Shown here: in pieces, positions 35,858-44,617 of the stretch
Numbering within the stretch: position 1 is the stretch's first letter
How the letters are laid out: each line of letters opens with the position of its first letter
Source: CAZCDS01 sp964497585
GTDB taxonomy: Bacteria; Desulfobacterota; Desulfomonilia; Desulfomonilales; Desulfomonilaceae
Length of the DNA stretch: 64,000 nucleotides
Direction of reading: 5' to 3'
Assembly: GCA_964497585.1 (NCBI GenBank)
Contig: CAZCDS010000028.1
Span: 14,141-78,140 of the forward strand
Notes under the pieces: generated by a model
Seen by the model: the letters and a program-made list of their open reading frames with translations, nothing else
What the model was told of the DNA's origin: nothing
The model's database searches: none
Translations under genes and position numbers: made by a program

Positions 35858-38236
35858 TCATATCTTTGAAGGTGGTTTGATCTCGCGAAATCTGACCCGA
35901 ACGCGGGTTCCTCCTGCCCGTTGTACCTCAAGCTTCCCCCGGAGCTTCTGGACAAAGGTGTCGACCAGTTCCAGTCCCAAGGATTGAGGACTTGCGAAGT
36001 CGGTCTCCTCGGGCGCTCCAATACCGTTGTCACTCACCGTCAGTACGAACTCTCCGTCCGGGCCCCTTTGGAGAGAGATTTCAACCTCTCCTTCCCTTTT
36101 GCCTGGAAACGCGTGTTTGAGGCAATTGGTCACGAGTTCCGTGACAATGAAGCCGACGGGGATTGCGGTGTCCAGTCCAAAGGAGATGTTGTCTATCTTC
36201 TTGCTGAGCGTGACCCGCTTGCGCACGTCCGCGGCAGAGAAGACCAGGTGGTCGACGAGACTACCCACATACTCCTCCACATCCAGTTCCGCGAGACTCT
36301 CCGATTGGTGGAGCTTCTCGTGGGCCACCGCCATCGATTGCACCCGATTTCTCGCGTCGGCCAGGATCTTACGATGCGCGCTGTCCGCGACATAGTCTTC
36401 TTGAATTCTCAGGAGACTATTCATGACAGACAGATTGTTCTTGACACGATGGTGAACCTCTCGCAGGAGTATTTCCTTCTCCGCAAGGGACGCCTGGACG
36501 CGCCGTTCCGCGTCTCTCCGTTTGTTGTCAGTGCGATAGGCTTCAATAATGTTTGCTAGTGTCAGAAGATACGGCTCCAGAAAGTCGACCATTTCCTGAT
36601 CGTATCCCTCAAGCCTGTTGGCGATGCCGACGAGCCCTATGAGCTTCTCACCCAGGTAGCAGGGAAGCCCCATGAACGTTCGAATCGGAGCACAATCCTC
36701 CCGCGGCTCGGCGCTTCCCCTATCAACGGAGAGGCTGTTGGAGATTATGGCTTCCCCGGTCGCGAGAGCGTTCCTGACCGCGGGGTCGATGAGCGGGAAC
36801 TGTCGACCATCAACGGAGAGGTTTGCCTCCCATTCGCCTGCCGCCCCATTTTCGCGCCTGCTCCGAACGGCGATGATCTCTCCCCGAATCGCCCCTTCGT
36901 CGGCCTCGAGTATTTCTTCGATGACACCGTGTCGGCTCTCCGTTAACGACAGCAGATCGTCGAGGAGCCCGTTGAAAACGGCAGCCCGATCCTTCTTCAC
37001 TATGAAGGCCCTCTGGGCCCGGCTGACAGCCTCCAGGAGGGCGTGGCTCCTTCTGAAGGCCTCTTCCGCATGCTTTCTTCGGGTAATGTCCATGAGGACC
37101 GATGTGGCCCGCAGAGGTTTGCCATCACGATCACGCGCCACGACCTTACCCCGACTTTGGATCCAAACCCAGCGCCCGTCATTTCGGAGCCTCCTGTGCT
37201 CGGTCTCGTAGTAGGGAGTGCGACCCTCCAGATGATCATTCACCGCGGTCACAACACTCTCCACGTCAACAGGATGTATGAATCTGTCCCAATTCCGGCT
37301 CGCCAATTCAATTTCGTCCGGCGCGCGGCCGATCATTTCGGCCCACCGCCGGTTGCAGACCAGTTCATCGGTCAGGAGGTTCCAGTCCCAAACAGCAAGT
37401 TCAGCGGCTTCGAGCGCCAGTTCCAGCCGTTCGCGACTCTCTCTCAACTCTTCTTCAACGCGCTTACGGTCGGTGATGTCAGTGAACACGCCGAATGTCC
37501 CGGAGAAATTGCCGGCATCGTCGAAGAGCGGACTTGCGGCAAGGATAACGGGAACCGCGATTCCGTTTCTCGCCGTAAGTGCGGTTTCGAAGGATGAGGA
37601 CTGTACCGAGGTCCGCCGTTCAAACTGTTCACGGTAGGACTCCTTGTCTGATTCGTCGACGAGTTCGATATGATGGCGCCCGATCAGCTCGTCCTGGCGG
37701 AACTCCAGCAAGTGGGCGAATTTCTCGTTGGCATAGGTGATCACGCCTTTCTCGTCGAGCACCGCCAGGCCCTCCTTCATAGTCTCCACGAGAGTACGGT
37801 ACCGTTGCTCGCTCTCCCGAAGGGCCTGTTGTGCGCGGGTTCGCTCCACCATGTGCCGCCATTCCCTTAACGCGCGATCGACTATCCGAGGCATTTGAAG
37901 GAATGCCGCGTCAGATTTGACAACGTAGTCCAGGGCCCCGGCCTTCATCGCGGCTACTGCGACTTTTTCGTCGCCTTGGCCGGTCATGACCACGAGCGGA
38001 TAGGTGAGATCCCGTCCTTCGTCCGGAAGCAGGTCGGTTCCGCCTCCGTCCGGGAGCACCAGGTCGGCGACGACGAGATCGACTCCATGAGCCGCAAGGG
38101 CACGGCGAGCATCCTCCAAACAATCGGCTACGATGAGCCGAAACCTGTCGCCCGCGGCTTCGAAGGAACGGCGGATGAGTTCAGCATGGGATTGATCGTC
38201 TTCGACGAGCAAGATGTTGAAGGTTTCTTCGTCCAT
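35858..38236 (-). CDS. REC-PAS-PAS-GAF-HisKA_2 histidine kinase
   Basis: A soluble 792-residue kinase. The N-terminal receiver (about 5-125) has LLVEDDQ and phospho-Asp in VVADLVLPDGG. Two PAS domains (about 140-260 and 265-390) and a GAF-like domain (about 405-560) follow. The HisKA_2 helix has REVHHRVKNNLSVMNSLL, and the HATPase_c has TELVTNCLKHAF and SDNGIG. The ATG at 38236 is 16 bases after the stop of the response-regulator gene, so it is the last gene of a kinase, regulator, kinase operon. The core closely resembles the MASE3 kinase at 11431-13323. Its receiver is a plausible target of the first kinase, making a phosphorelay. Confidence 0.9.
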   Translation of the reverse strand: MDEETFNILLVEDDQSHAELIRRSFEAAGDRFRLIVADCLEDARRALAAHGVDLVVADLVLPDGGGTDLLPDEGRDLTYPLVVMTGQGDEKVAVAAMKAGALDYVVKSDAAFLQMPRIVDRALREWRHMVERTRAQQALRESEQRYRTLVETMKEGLAVLDEKGVITYANEKFAHLLEFRQDELIGRHHIELVDESDKESYREQFERRTSVQSSSFETALTARNGIAVPVILAASPLFDDAGNFSGTFGVFTDITDRKRVEEELRESRERLELALEAAELAVWDWNLLTDELVCNRRWAEMIGRAPDEIELASRNWDRFIHPVDVESVVTAVNDHLEGRTPYYETEHRRLRNDGRWVWIQSRGKVVARDRDGKPLRATSVLMDITRRKHAEEAFRRSHALLEAVSRAQRAFIVKKDRAAVFNGLLDDLLSLTESRHGVIEEILEADEGAIRGEIIAVRSRRENGAAGEWEANLSVDGRQFPLIDPAVRNALATGEAIISNSLSVDRGSAEPREDCAPIRTFMGLPCYLGEKLIGLVGIANRLEGYDQEMVDFLEPYLLTLANIIEAYRTDNKRRDAERRVQASLAEKEILLREVHHRVKNNLSVMNSLLRIQEDYVADSAHRKILADARNRVQSMAVAHEKLHQSESLAELDVEEYVGSLVDHLVFSAADVRKRVTLSKKIDNISFGLDTAIPVGFIVTELVTNCLKHAFPGKREGEVEISLQRGPDGEFVLTVSDNGIGAPEETDFASPQSLGLELVDTFVQKLRGKLEVQRAGGTRVRVRFREIKPPSKI

Positions 38237-38252
38237 TGTCGGTTCCAATCAG

Positions 38253-38723
38253 TTACCCAGCCACTGAAATAGTTTGGTGGACCTGCGGTCGGCGATTCAA
38301 GGCAAGCCAGTACAATCCGAGTTCGTCGATGAGTTTCACGAAGGCATCAAACTCCATCGGTTTGACGAGATAACTGTTTGCGCAGTTACGGTAGGCTCGG
38401 TTCACGTCGCCGTCCGCCTCGGATGTCGTGAGTATGACGACCGGTATAGATTTGAGTTCATCAGACGATTTTATTTCCTTGAGGACCTCCATGCCGTCGA
38501 TCCGGGGAAGACGCAAATCGAGCAAGATCAGGTTCGGCTGAGCGGGTTCCTCGGATTCAGCGAATTCGCCCCGCCGGAAGAGATAATCAAGTGCGGCCTC
38601 TCCGTCAAAGACGTGATCTACCTTGTTGGCCACTTGATGATTCGCAAAACTTCTCCGTATCAATTCCGCATGATCGGGGTCATCTTCGACGAGCAGGACC
38701 ACTTTCATATCTTCCAGCATCAT
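38253..38723 (-). CDS. Rcp1-like single-domain response regulator
   Basis: A 156-residue stand-alone receiver. LLVEDDPDHAELIRRSF, phospho-Asp in LILLDLRLPRIDG, the Thr motif VILTTSEAD and the Lys in LVKPMEF are all present. The long loop between helix 2 and strand 3 (FRRGEFAESEEPAQPN) and the C-terminal helix mark it as Rcp1-like, a type that often pairs with phytochrome-like kinases. Two ATGs at 38723 and 38720 follow GAGGAG. Its 5' end overlaps the upstream kinase gene by 44 bases, so the two are translationally coupled. It has no DNA-binding output domain; it probably passes phosphate on or acts by protein contact. Confidence 0.92.
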   Translation of the reverse strand: MMLEDMKVVLLVEDDPDHAELIRRSFANHQVANKVDHVFDGEAALDYLFRRGEFAESEEPAQPNLILLDLRLPRIDGMEVLKEIKSSDELKSIPVVILTTSEADGDVNRAYRNCANSYLVKPMEFDAFVKLIDELGLYWLALNRRPQVHQTISVAG

Positions 38724-40767
38724 CGTTCTCCTCTTGTTTCTCCTGCTCGGTACCATCGGGCAGGGTGAAACAGAAGGTGCTTCCCTTCCCCTCACCTTCC
38801 GATTTAACCCAGACGCGGCCACCGTGCGTCTCTACGATCCGCTTCACAATTGCCAAGCCGATCCCGGTTCCTTCCACCTGCCGGTTCAACCGTTCAAACA
38901 AGCCGAAGATCTTTTCGTGATATCTGCGATCGATTCCTGATCCATTGTCCGCAACATACAGGACGATTTCCCCGTCGTCCTGTCGGGCATCGACCCGGAT
39001 CCGCGGATCCGGTTGGTCTCCCATGAATTTGACGGAATTGCTCAGCAGGTTCTCTATCACCTCGCTGAGTCTGGAACGGTCGCCGCGGACAACGGGAAGA
39101 TCCTCGCCGATTTCCACCGTAATCCCCCGGGCATCGATTCGGCCTCTGACCGTTTCTACTGCTTCGGCGACCAGCTTCTTGAACTCAACTTGTTCAGTGG
39201 TATTCACGAGGCGCCCGATGCGCGAAAGCTCCAGCAACTCGTCAAGCAGCCGACGCATCTTGTCCACTGCTCCGGATATACGCGCCAGGTCGGATTCTAT
39301 GCGGTCTTGCTTACCGGCAGCAATGTCCTGCCTGAGGTAACCGAGAAATCCCTTGATGGTGATCAAGGGATTCTTCAGGTCATGGGAAACCGTGTACGTG
39401 AACCGTTCCAGTTCCGCGTTCTTTGCTTCCAATTCTTCATTCAACTGTGTCAGCTCAGTGGTGCGGGCGTTCACCTCGCTTTCCAGTTCCTCATGCCAGT
39501 TCTGAATCCGCTCAACCATGGAATTAAACGTCGCCGCGAGTGTACCCACATCGTCAGAGCTTGTGATGGGGCATCGTTTCCCGAGGTTGCCGGCTTCGAC
39601 TTCGCGGGCAATACCACTTAGGAGGCGTATTGGCTTGGAAATGCGATTCGCAATCAAGATTGCAAGGACGATGACACCCAACACGCCGAGCAGGCCCATG
39701 AGAGACAAATGGATGAGTCTCGTTTTGAGCGGGCCGAAGACTTCCGCCCGGTCTCGCTTGACGACCATTCCCCAAGCGAGGCCGGGAGCGACCCGGATGT
39801 GGCGGTACGCCGCCAGTACGGGCTCGCCGCGGTAGTCCCTGCTTACGACGATGCCTTCTTTCCCTCCCGCGGCAAGCATCGCAGGCTCAGCCGTGATCCT
39901 GTACTCCAGTACCTTTGCTCTGGTCTTGTCGCGAAGTGGATACTTCAACGAGATCAGAATTCTGAGATCCTGGTTGACGAGAACAATGTCACCGCTTGCC
40001 CCGAGCCCCCCGCCCGTGTAAAGGAGCGGTTTCACAAACGAGTCAGCATTGATATACATGATCACGACTCCGAGAGGGTGCTCCCCCGTGTCGGGCTTGC
40101 GGGACGGACGTACCACGGTGCGGGAGATGACGAGGTACGGTCCTCTCGTGGTCGGAGACTTCTCTATGCCAACCGCTGTCCCTCGGCTCAACGCCAGAGC
40201 ACTCTGAAAAAACCGGGTATGCCCAACCCTTACCCCTAGGTCTCCTTTATCCGTAGAAGCTATGATCACCCCCTCACGCGAGTCCGCTACCTGGATTTTC
40301 TGATAGACCTTGTATGCTTTGACCACAACGTCGAGATGACGCTCGACCGTTTTAAAGGATTTGCCCCCTATGACAGAGCTACTCACTTCCCTCCACGGTC
40401 GGGTTAGCCCGTGCTCTGCGTAAGCTGTCTTGCCGTAGTGCTCCAACAGGGTCACCACCGCCTCATCCTGTGCAAGTACTTCCGCGTCTCCCTTACGCTC
40501 TTCCAGCCACAAGAGCAGGCGGTCCTTTTTCAGGTCAGCGATCAGGCTCAGTTCCTTGAGCGCCTCCGACCGTTCTCTTCCGTACGATCCGGAGTAGGTG
40601 GTGAAAGGTATACCGAAAGCCCAGACCAGGGTCACCAGCAGCAGCAGTACAGTGAAGAAAAAACCGAAGCTCAGAGCGATTTTTGAACGAAGGTTAAGGA
40701 AAGAGGAGGGAATTGAAGATGTTGCACCTTCAGATACTCCTTGTTCCCTTTTGGCATCAATTCCCAT
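38680..40767 (-). CDS. Transmembrane histidine kinase with Cache-type sensor, HAMP, HisKA
   Basis: A membrane sensor kinase of about 695 residues. A first membrane helix (about 30-52) precedes a large extracytoplasmic sensor (about 60-325) of double-Cache type (RFFQSALALSRG, GVVIMYINADSF). A second helix (about 335-357), a HAMP linker (ISKPIRLLSGIAREVEAGNL), a coiled coil, HisKA (FTYTVSHDLKNPLITIKGF) and HATPase_c (VADNGSGID, GTGIGLAIVK) follow. This is the phytochrome-like kinase core that pairs with Rcp1-type regulators, and the next gene, overlapping by 44 bases, is one. The sensor should bind a small periplasmic ligand. The ATG at 40767 is preferred over a TTG at 40791 that has no ribosome-binding site. 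Confidence 0.9.
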   Translation of the reverse strand: MGIDAKREQGVSEGATSSIPSSFLNLRSKIALSFGFFFTVLLLLVTLVWAFGIPFTTYSGSYGRERSEALKELSLIADLKKDRLLLWLEERKGDAEVLAQDEAVVTLLEHYGKTAYAEHGLTRPWREVSSSVIGGKSFKTVERHLDVVVKAYKVYQKIQVADSREGVIIASTDKGDLGVRVGHTRFFQSALALSRGTAVGIEKSPTTRGPYLVISRTVVRPSRKPDTGEHPLGVVIMYINADSFVKPLLYTGGGLGASGDIVLVNQDLRILISLKYPLRDKTRAKVLEYRITAEPAMLAAGGKEGIVVSRDYRGEPVLAAYRHIRVAPGLAWGMVVKRDRAEVFGPLKTRLIHLSLMGLLGVLGVIVLAILIANRISKPIRLLSGIAREVEAGNLGKRCPITSSDDVGTLAATFNSMVERIQNWHEELESEVNARTTELTQLNEELEAKNAELERFTYTVSHDLKNPLITIKGFLGYLRQDIAAGKQDRIESDLARISGAVDKMRRLLDELLELSRIGRLVNTTEQVEFKKLVAEAVETVRGRIDARGITVEIGEDLPVVRGDRSRLSEVIENLLSNSVKFMGDQPDPRIRVDARQDDGEIVLYVADNGSGIDRRYHEKIFGLFERLNRQVEGTGIGLAIVKRIVETHGGRVWVKSEGEGKGSTFCFTLPDGTEQEKQEENDDAGRYESGPARRR

Positions 40768-41017
40768 AGGCTTCTCGGCTTCGTGAAACAACTGAATCGA
40801 TCAGAGAATGGCGAGACGCCCAACGCGTTTACAATTATTTTTTTGAGGTTACCCCAGCAGGAGCTGATAGTCAATTGTTTCGCGGAGAGGACGGTATGAA
40901 CGAACCTGAAACGGCTGATTGCCCACTTGGCCGACGCCTCCCCATGAATTCGGAGCAAAAATCCTGACGGTTCGCGAACACGGCGGAAATGTTCGGTTCG
41001 CATCCTGTTGGGGTTGG

Positions 41018-41383
41018 TCAATGATCTCCATCAACGCCGAAAATCTCCCTGAGGCGCAGCACCAACGGGTCTTCCACAGACGGATCCTGCCTCAGCCGGC
41101 AAAAGTCCTCCCACAAGTCGTATGGCAAGATCGAGGGCTCGTATTCGATGGTAGCGGACAGAGACCATGGATGAAGACGAAAGCCCTTCATACCTGGGAT
41201 ACGAGCCACTTCCTTTTCGATATTTAGTCCGTTCACGAGGGTAAAGAGCCTGGGGAGATCGGCCAGGCGCACCCCCAGGGTGATACAACCCGCAGTGTGT
41301 TTCCTGCGTTCAACGAGACGAGCGGCGTTCTTGAGGAGCTCCACTGCCTGCTCCGCATCAGGAGAATGTGCAGTCTGTTGCAT
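41018..41383 (-). CDS. Conserved-looking small protein of unknown function
   Basis: A 121-residue soluble protein. From the ATG at 41383 (GGGAGAGG upstream) it begins MQQTAHSPDAEQAVELL. The middle, IPGMKGFRLHPWSLSATIEY followed by EPSILPYDLWEDF, resembles the second half of a heavy-metal-associated (HMA) ferredoxin-like fold, where 'PGV..v....saTVeYDP' is usual. The metal-binding CxxC is absent. It may be an HMA-like domain without metal ligands; this is tentative. It is on the same strand as, and 250 bases before, the kinase at 38680-40767. Confidence 0.55.
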   Translation of the reverse strand: MQQTAHSPDAEQAVELLKNAARLVERRKHTAGCITLGVRLADLPRLFTLVNGLNIEKEVARIPGMKGFRLHPWSLSATIEYEPSILPYDLWEDFCRLRQDPSVEDPLVLRLREIFGVDGDH

Positions 41384-41600
41384 TTCTTGACCTCTCCCTA
41401 CGGCCGCACCCACGGGGCGCAAAAGGGACGGCAATCTTTTGACTCGTTGGTGGCCGGGTCCGATAGGCCGGTAGCTTGTCGACGCAACCGGTTAAGGTGC
41501 AGGATTGATCCTATCATAGGTTGCCGAAATATTTGAACGAGAAACGGCCAAGCGCAGTGCAACTGACCTTGCCCTTTCCTGAGACTCGTCTCGGTTGTTG

Positions 41601-41609
41601 TGGTATACT
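41601..41609 (+). promoter_or_regulatory. Extended -10 promoter candidate
   Basis: TGG followed by TATACT (41604-41609) makes an extended -10 element (TGnTATACT), 30 bases before the ATG at 41639. No matching -35 box is visible, which is normal for extended -10 promoters. Confidence 0.45.
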
Positions 41610-41638
41610 TGTAATAGTGGTCGCTTGAGGAGGGGCCT

Positions 41639-42355
41639 ATGGCGGAACGCGAGGTGAACGTAAGGCAGGCTTTGAAAGACATCCTCGGGGGCATGGATGA
41701 CCGCTCACTCATGGAGAAATATAGACTCACTCCCAAGGGGCTCCGGCACCTGTACGAAGAACTTGTCGACGCCGGGCTACTCATGCGCGTAGACAAGAAA
41801 TATGTCATGCCGCCCCGAAAAAGAATCATAACAGGCCAAATAGTCAATGATATTCGCTCAGGTATGAGCGACTCCCAACTCATGAACCGCTATCGGCTCT
41901 CGGCCGTGGAACTTCAAATTACCTGTAAGCTCCTCGTGGAGCGCAAGTTCATCGCGCAGGAGGAAATCGATAATCGAACTCCCATTGCTGATGAGAGGAT
42001 CACCCCTTTCACGCCGAGGAAGTCGCCGAGACATCGTTCGCCCATCAGTGTGACGGCAATCGGCGAAGAAGACCCGGAAAAGGAAGGGTTGGTGCTCGAT
42101 ATTTCCGAAAAGGGCGTGGGAGTGATTGGCGTCGAAGCGACGGTCGGTGAAATGCAGACTCTCACCGTACTGGGCGATGAATTCGGCGAAGTGGCTCCCT
42201 TTCAGTTCGATGCGGTGTGTCGATGGGCCAAGAGAGAATCGAGCGGAGAATTGATTGCCGGATTCGAAATAATCTCGATATCCGACGAGAGCCTCGAAGA
42301 GCTTCGAAACTGGATACGTGTCTGTACCATAGGATTCGACGAACGAGCCGACTAA
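41639..42355 (+). CDS. Two 'GMDD' modules fused to a PilZ-like domain
   Basis: A 238-residue soluble protein. Two copies of the module also seen at 7313-7777 occupy the N-terminal half: GGMDDRSLMEKYRLTPKGL (about 18-36) and SGMSDSQLMNRYRLSAVEL (about 73-91). After a basic linker (PRKSPRHRSPIS), the C-terminal 110 residues look like a PilZ domain: GLVLDISEKGVGVIGVEATV (matching D/NxSxxG), then FDAVCRWAKRE and a late GFEI. The linker RxxxR-type arginines could bind cyclic di-GMP. If so, the protein would couple c-di-GMP to whatever the modules bind. GAGGAGG precedes the ATG. A second short GMDD protein follows at 42703 on the same strand. Confidence 0.72.
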   Translation: MAEREVNVRQALKDILGGMDDRSLMEKYRLTPKGLRHLYEELVDAGLLMRVDKKYVMPPRKRIITGQIVNDIRSGMSDSQLMNRYRLSAVELQITCKLLVERKFIAQEEIDNRTPIADERITPFTPRKSPRHRSPISVTAIGEEDPEKEGLVLDISEKGVGVIGVEATVGEMQTLTVLGDEFGEVAPFQFDAVCRWAKRESSGELIAGFEIISISDESLEELRNWIRVCTIGFDERAD

Positions 42356-42702
42356 CCGTCCGGATATTCTCGCCTTTCCTTGGAATCCGGTGACGAACCT
42401 CCCTTCCGGTCAGGGGTTCGGGTGAGAACCGTACCAATGCAGCATTCTCAAGCCAAAAGCAAATAATTGCAGGAGCATACGCGTTAAATCCTTCACGAGA
42501 ATAATTTTTCCGTGAAATTGTCACACGCTTCGACCGCTTGCACGTGTCAGGGTGAGGCTGTTTCCTTCACGCTGTGAGGTGTCAAGCTATCTTTCGCGGG
42601 TGGTCCTACGTCACAAGAAGTAAGACCGACCACACCCGCGTACCGGCCACGGACCTTGCGTACAGGCCCAAGAAATGAGCCGGAGCCGGTCGAGGAAAGA
42701 AC
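42356..42702. other. Intergenic region with inverted repeat
   Basis: About 347 bases between the two GMDD genes. CGCGGGTGGTC (42595-42605) pairs, with one bulged base, with GACCACACCCGCG (42628-42640) over a 22-base loop. No T-run follows. It could be a terminator of the first gene or an operator of the second. Confidence 0.45.
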
Positions 42703-43083
42703 TTGAAAGCCATGGGTAATCCGAGTATGCTGAAGGTTATTGTGGCGGATTTCGGTTGCCCGCCATGTGAGCGCCTGATTTTTCAGGTTATGGAAGGAGA
42801 AGTTTGCTGTGAAGAGGGTCGGGAACTAGTGAGGCAAGAATTGGCTGACAGACCGAAGGTCAAGATCAAGGTCAAGGAATTCGTCAACGACGTTCGGCAG
42901 GGTATGGATGACCAGAGCCTCATCAGGAAGTACAATCTCAGCGTAACAATGCTCCCGAAGGTTCTCGATCAACTGGTGGCCGCAGGGCACCTGAATGAAC
43001 AGGATCTCGCGGCACGAAATATCTTTGACAGTACTCAGAAGGTTGCGCAATTGTTCAGCTTCCCAGGAGACGAGTTGGAATAG
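42703..43083 (+). CDS. Short 'GMDD' module protein with Cys-rich N-terminus
   Basis: A 126-residue protein of unknown function. The N-terminal third has FGCPPCERL and EVCCEEG, four Cys that could bind a metal ion or form a redox pair. The middle has one GMDD module: FVNDVRQGMDDQSLIRKYNL (about 61-80), continuing MLPKVLDQLVAAGHL. GAGG lies seven bases before a TTG at 42703, the best-placed start; the ATG at 42712 is possible. It shares strand and module with the PilZ protein just upstream, which suggests a functional link. Confidence 0.65.
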   Translation: MKAMGNPSMLKVIVADFGCPPCERLIFQVMEGEVCCEEGRELVRQELADRPKVKIKVKEFVNDVRQGMDDQSLIRKYNLSVTMLPKVLDQLVAAGHLNEQDLAARNIFDSTQKVAQLFSFPGDELE

Positions 43084-43255
43084 TGTGGGGGCTTCCTCGT
43101 CGGGGGTGAGAGTTTCCTCCAACTTAGTCTTCCGTTATTTGAATACACTAAGGAATTCCAGGTAGGGGAGGAGACGGTCGCTGTCCGAATCTGCAATCCG
43201 AGTGGTCTGCACCGTCACGTCGGCTGAACTGTTTGGCGATGTGGGCCGGGCTCTC

Positions 43256-44449
43256 CTAGTACTCCAGCGGCACGAGGCTATAGACGTGTACAGCTTCCGG
43301 AAGATTCTTGAAGCTCATCGACCCTCTGTCGTATAGCACCATATTATCACGGATGCGCCGGGCAGTTTCGGGACCCACGAGGATCTCTCCCTCCTTGGCC
43401 GCGGAAGCGATTCGCGATGCAAGATTCGTCACCGGGCCCGACGCGGTATAGGTCATCCGCGTGTGGGATTCTCCGGAAAAACGGCTCATACCGACCAGCG
43501 CCACTCCTGAGTTGATGCCCATGTTAATGAGTAAAGGGAAGAAGAGACCCCGCAACTCGTCGTTGATCTTCCGGGTCCTGCCGCGAATTCCCAGCGCGGC
43601 CGCGGCCGCGTTCAGAGCGTGTTCGTGCTTTTCGCCCGGAAAGATTGCCATCAGTCCATCACCTGCGGTTTCGTTGACGTCCCCACCGTGCCTGTAGATT
43701 GTATCGAGAAAAGCAGAAAAGTACTTCTCGATGATGAAGTTCGCCTTATCTCGCGTGAGTGTGGTGCTGATACGCGTGTAATCCGCCACGTCCAGGAAGA
43801 GAATGGAAACGTCCAGTTCTCTTTTATCGAGCAAAGGAGCTTCAGGATTCTTTTCCACGATCCGTTGAACGGTCTCGGGAACGAACGGCTTGATGTGACT
43901 CATAATGCGCTCCAACGTGAGCTTCTCCGTAGCCATCCTGTGATGCTTCTTTGCATTGATGATCGTGTTGGTCGCAAGGTCCGTCAGATCTCTGAGTAAT
44001 ACCATGTCTCTATCGTTGAGCGTGTGGCCGTCCTCTGTCACGACACTCAAGACAGCGAGGGGCTCTTCACCGTCGTAAATGGGCAAAGCCACTTCGCATG
44101 CAGGCTCCTCGAGCGCTTCGGAAATCGGTCGCGGGATGTCTGTATCAGGGGCGCACTGAAACGCGACCGGTGTCGTGAGGGCCATGTCAACGGACCTCTT
44201 GCCACGCTTGCAAAGTTGGCAATTCACGTTACTCTTTCTTGCAGCACAATGAAGGGGGCGCGTGTATGAGGGTGCATCGGGATCCACGAGAATCAGGCAC
44301 GCTTCTCTCGCGTGGGGGACCGTGATCTTCACCTCGTCCCGAATATTCTCGAGGATGTCTCCTATGTTTAGAGAGGCCGTTATCTTGCGCGCGACCCGGG
44401 AAAGGTTCTCAAATCGATCTTTGTAAATGGAAAAGTCACTCGTGTCCAT
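43256..44449 (-). CDS. GAF-class III adenylate/guanylate cyclase
   Basis: A soluble 397-residue protein. The N-terminal half is a GAF-like sensor (about 15-175) with a Cys cluster, NCQLCKRG, that could bind a cofactor or metal. The C-terminal class III cyclase domain (about 205-390) has both metal-binding Asp (FLDVADYTRIS and GGDVNETAGDGLMAIF) and the transition-state Asn/Arg (VTNLASRI). The residue that is Lys in adenylate cyclases is Glu (N-E-T-A-G-D), and the second purine-contact position appears to be Thr (RMTYT). The nucleotide specificity is therefore unclear and cGMP is possible. The ATG at 44449 gives the natural GAF start; the longer frame is not conserved. Confidence 0.87.
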   Translation of the reverse strand: MDTSDFSIYKDRFENLSRVARKITASLNIGDILENIRDEVKITVPHAREACLILVDPDAPSYTRPLHCAARKSNVNCQLCKRGKRSVDMALTTPVAFQCAPDTDIPRPISEALEEPACEVALPIYDGEEPLAVLSVVTEDGHTLNDRDMVLLRDLTDLATNTIINAKKHHRMATEKLTLERIMSHIKPFVPETVQRIVEKNPEAPLLDKRELDVSILFLDVADYTRISTTLTRDKANFIIEKYFSAFLDTIYRHGGDVNETAGDGLMAIFPGEKHEHALNAAAAALGIRGRTRKINDELRGLFFPLLINMGINSGVALVGMSRFSGESHTRMTYTASGPVTNLASRIASAAKEGEILVGPETARRIRDNMVLYDRGSMSFKNLPEAVHVYSLVPLEY

Positions 44450-44617
44450 GCGTATTGTCCTGCAGCATCGATCCGGCGTGATACGGCTGGGCGCAATCCA
44501 GTTTCCCGCCGCGGCAGCCACGCGGTCCCCCTGCGGACGCGAATCCCCGCTGGTATTACTATAGTCGGGTTGCCTGAACCGGGCAAGTCTGTCCGGACCT
44601 TCGACCGCAAAATGGGA

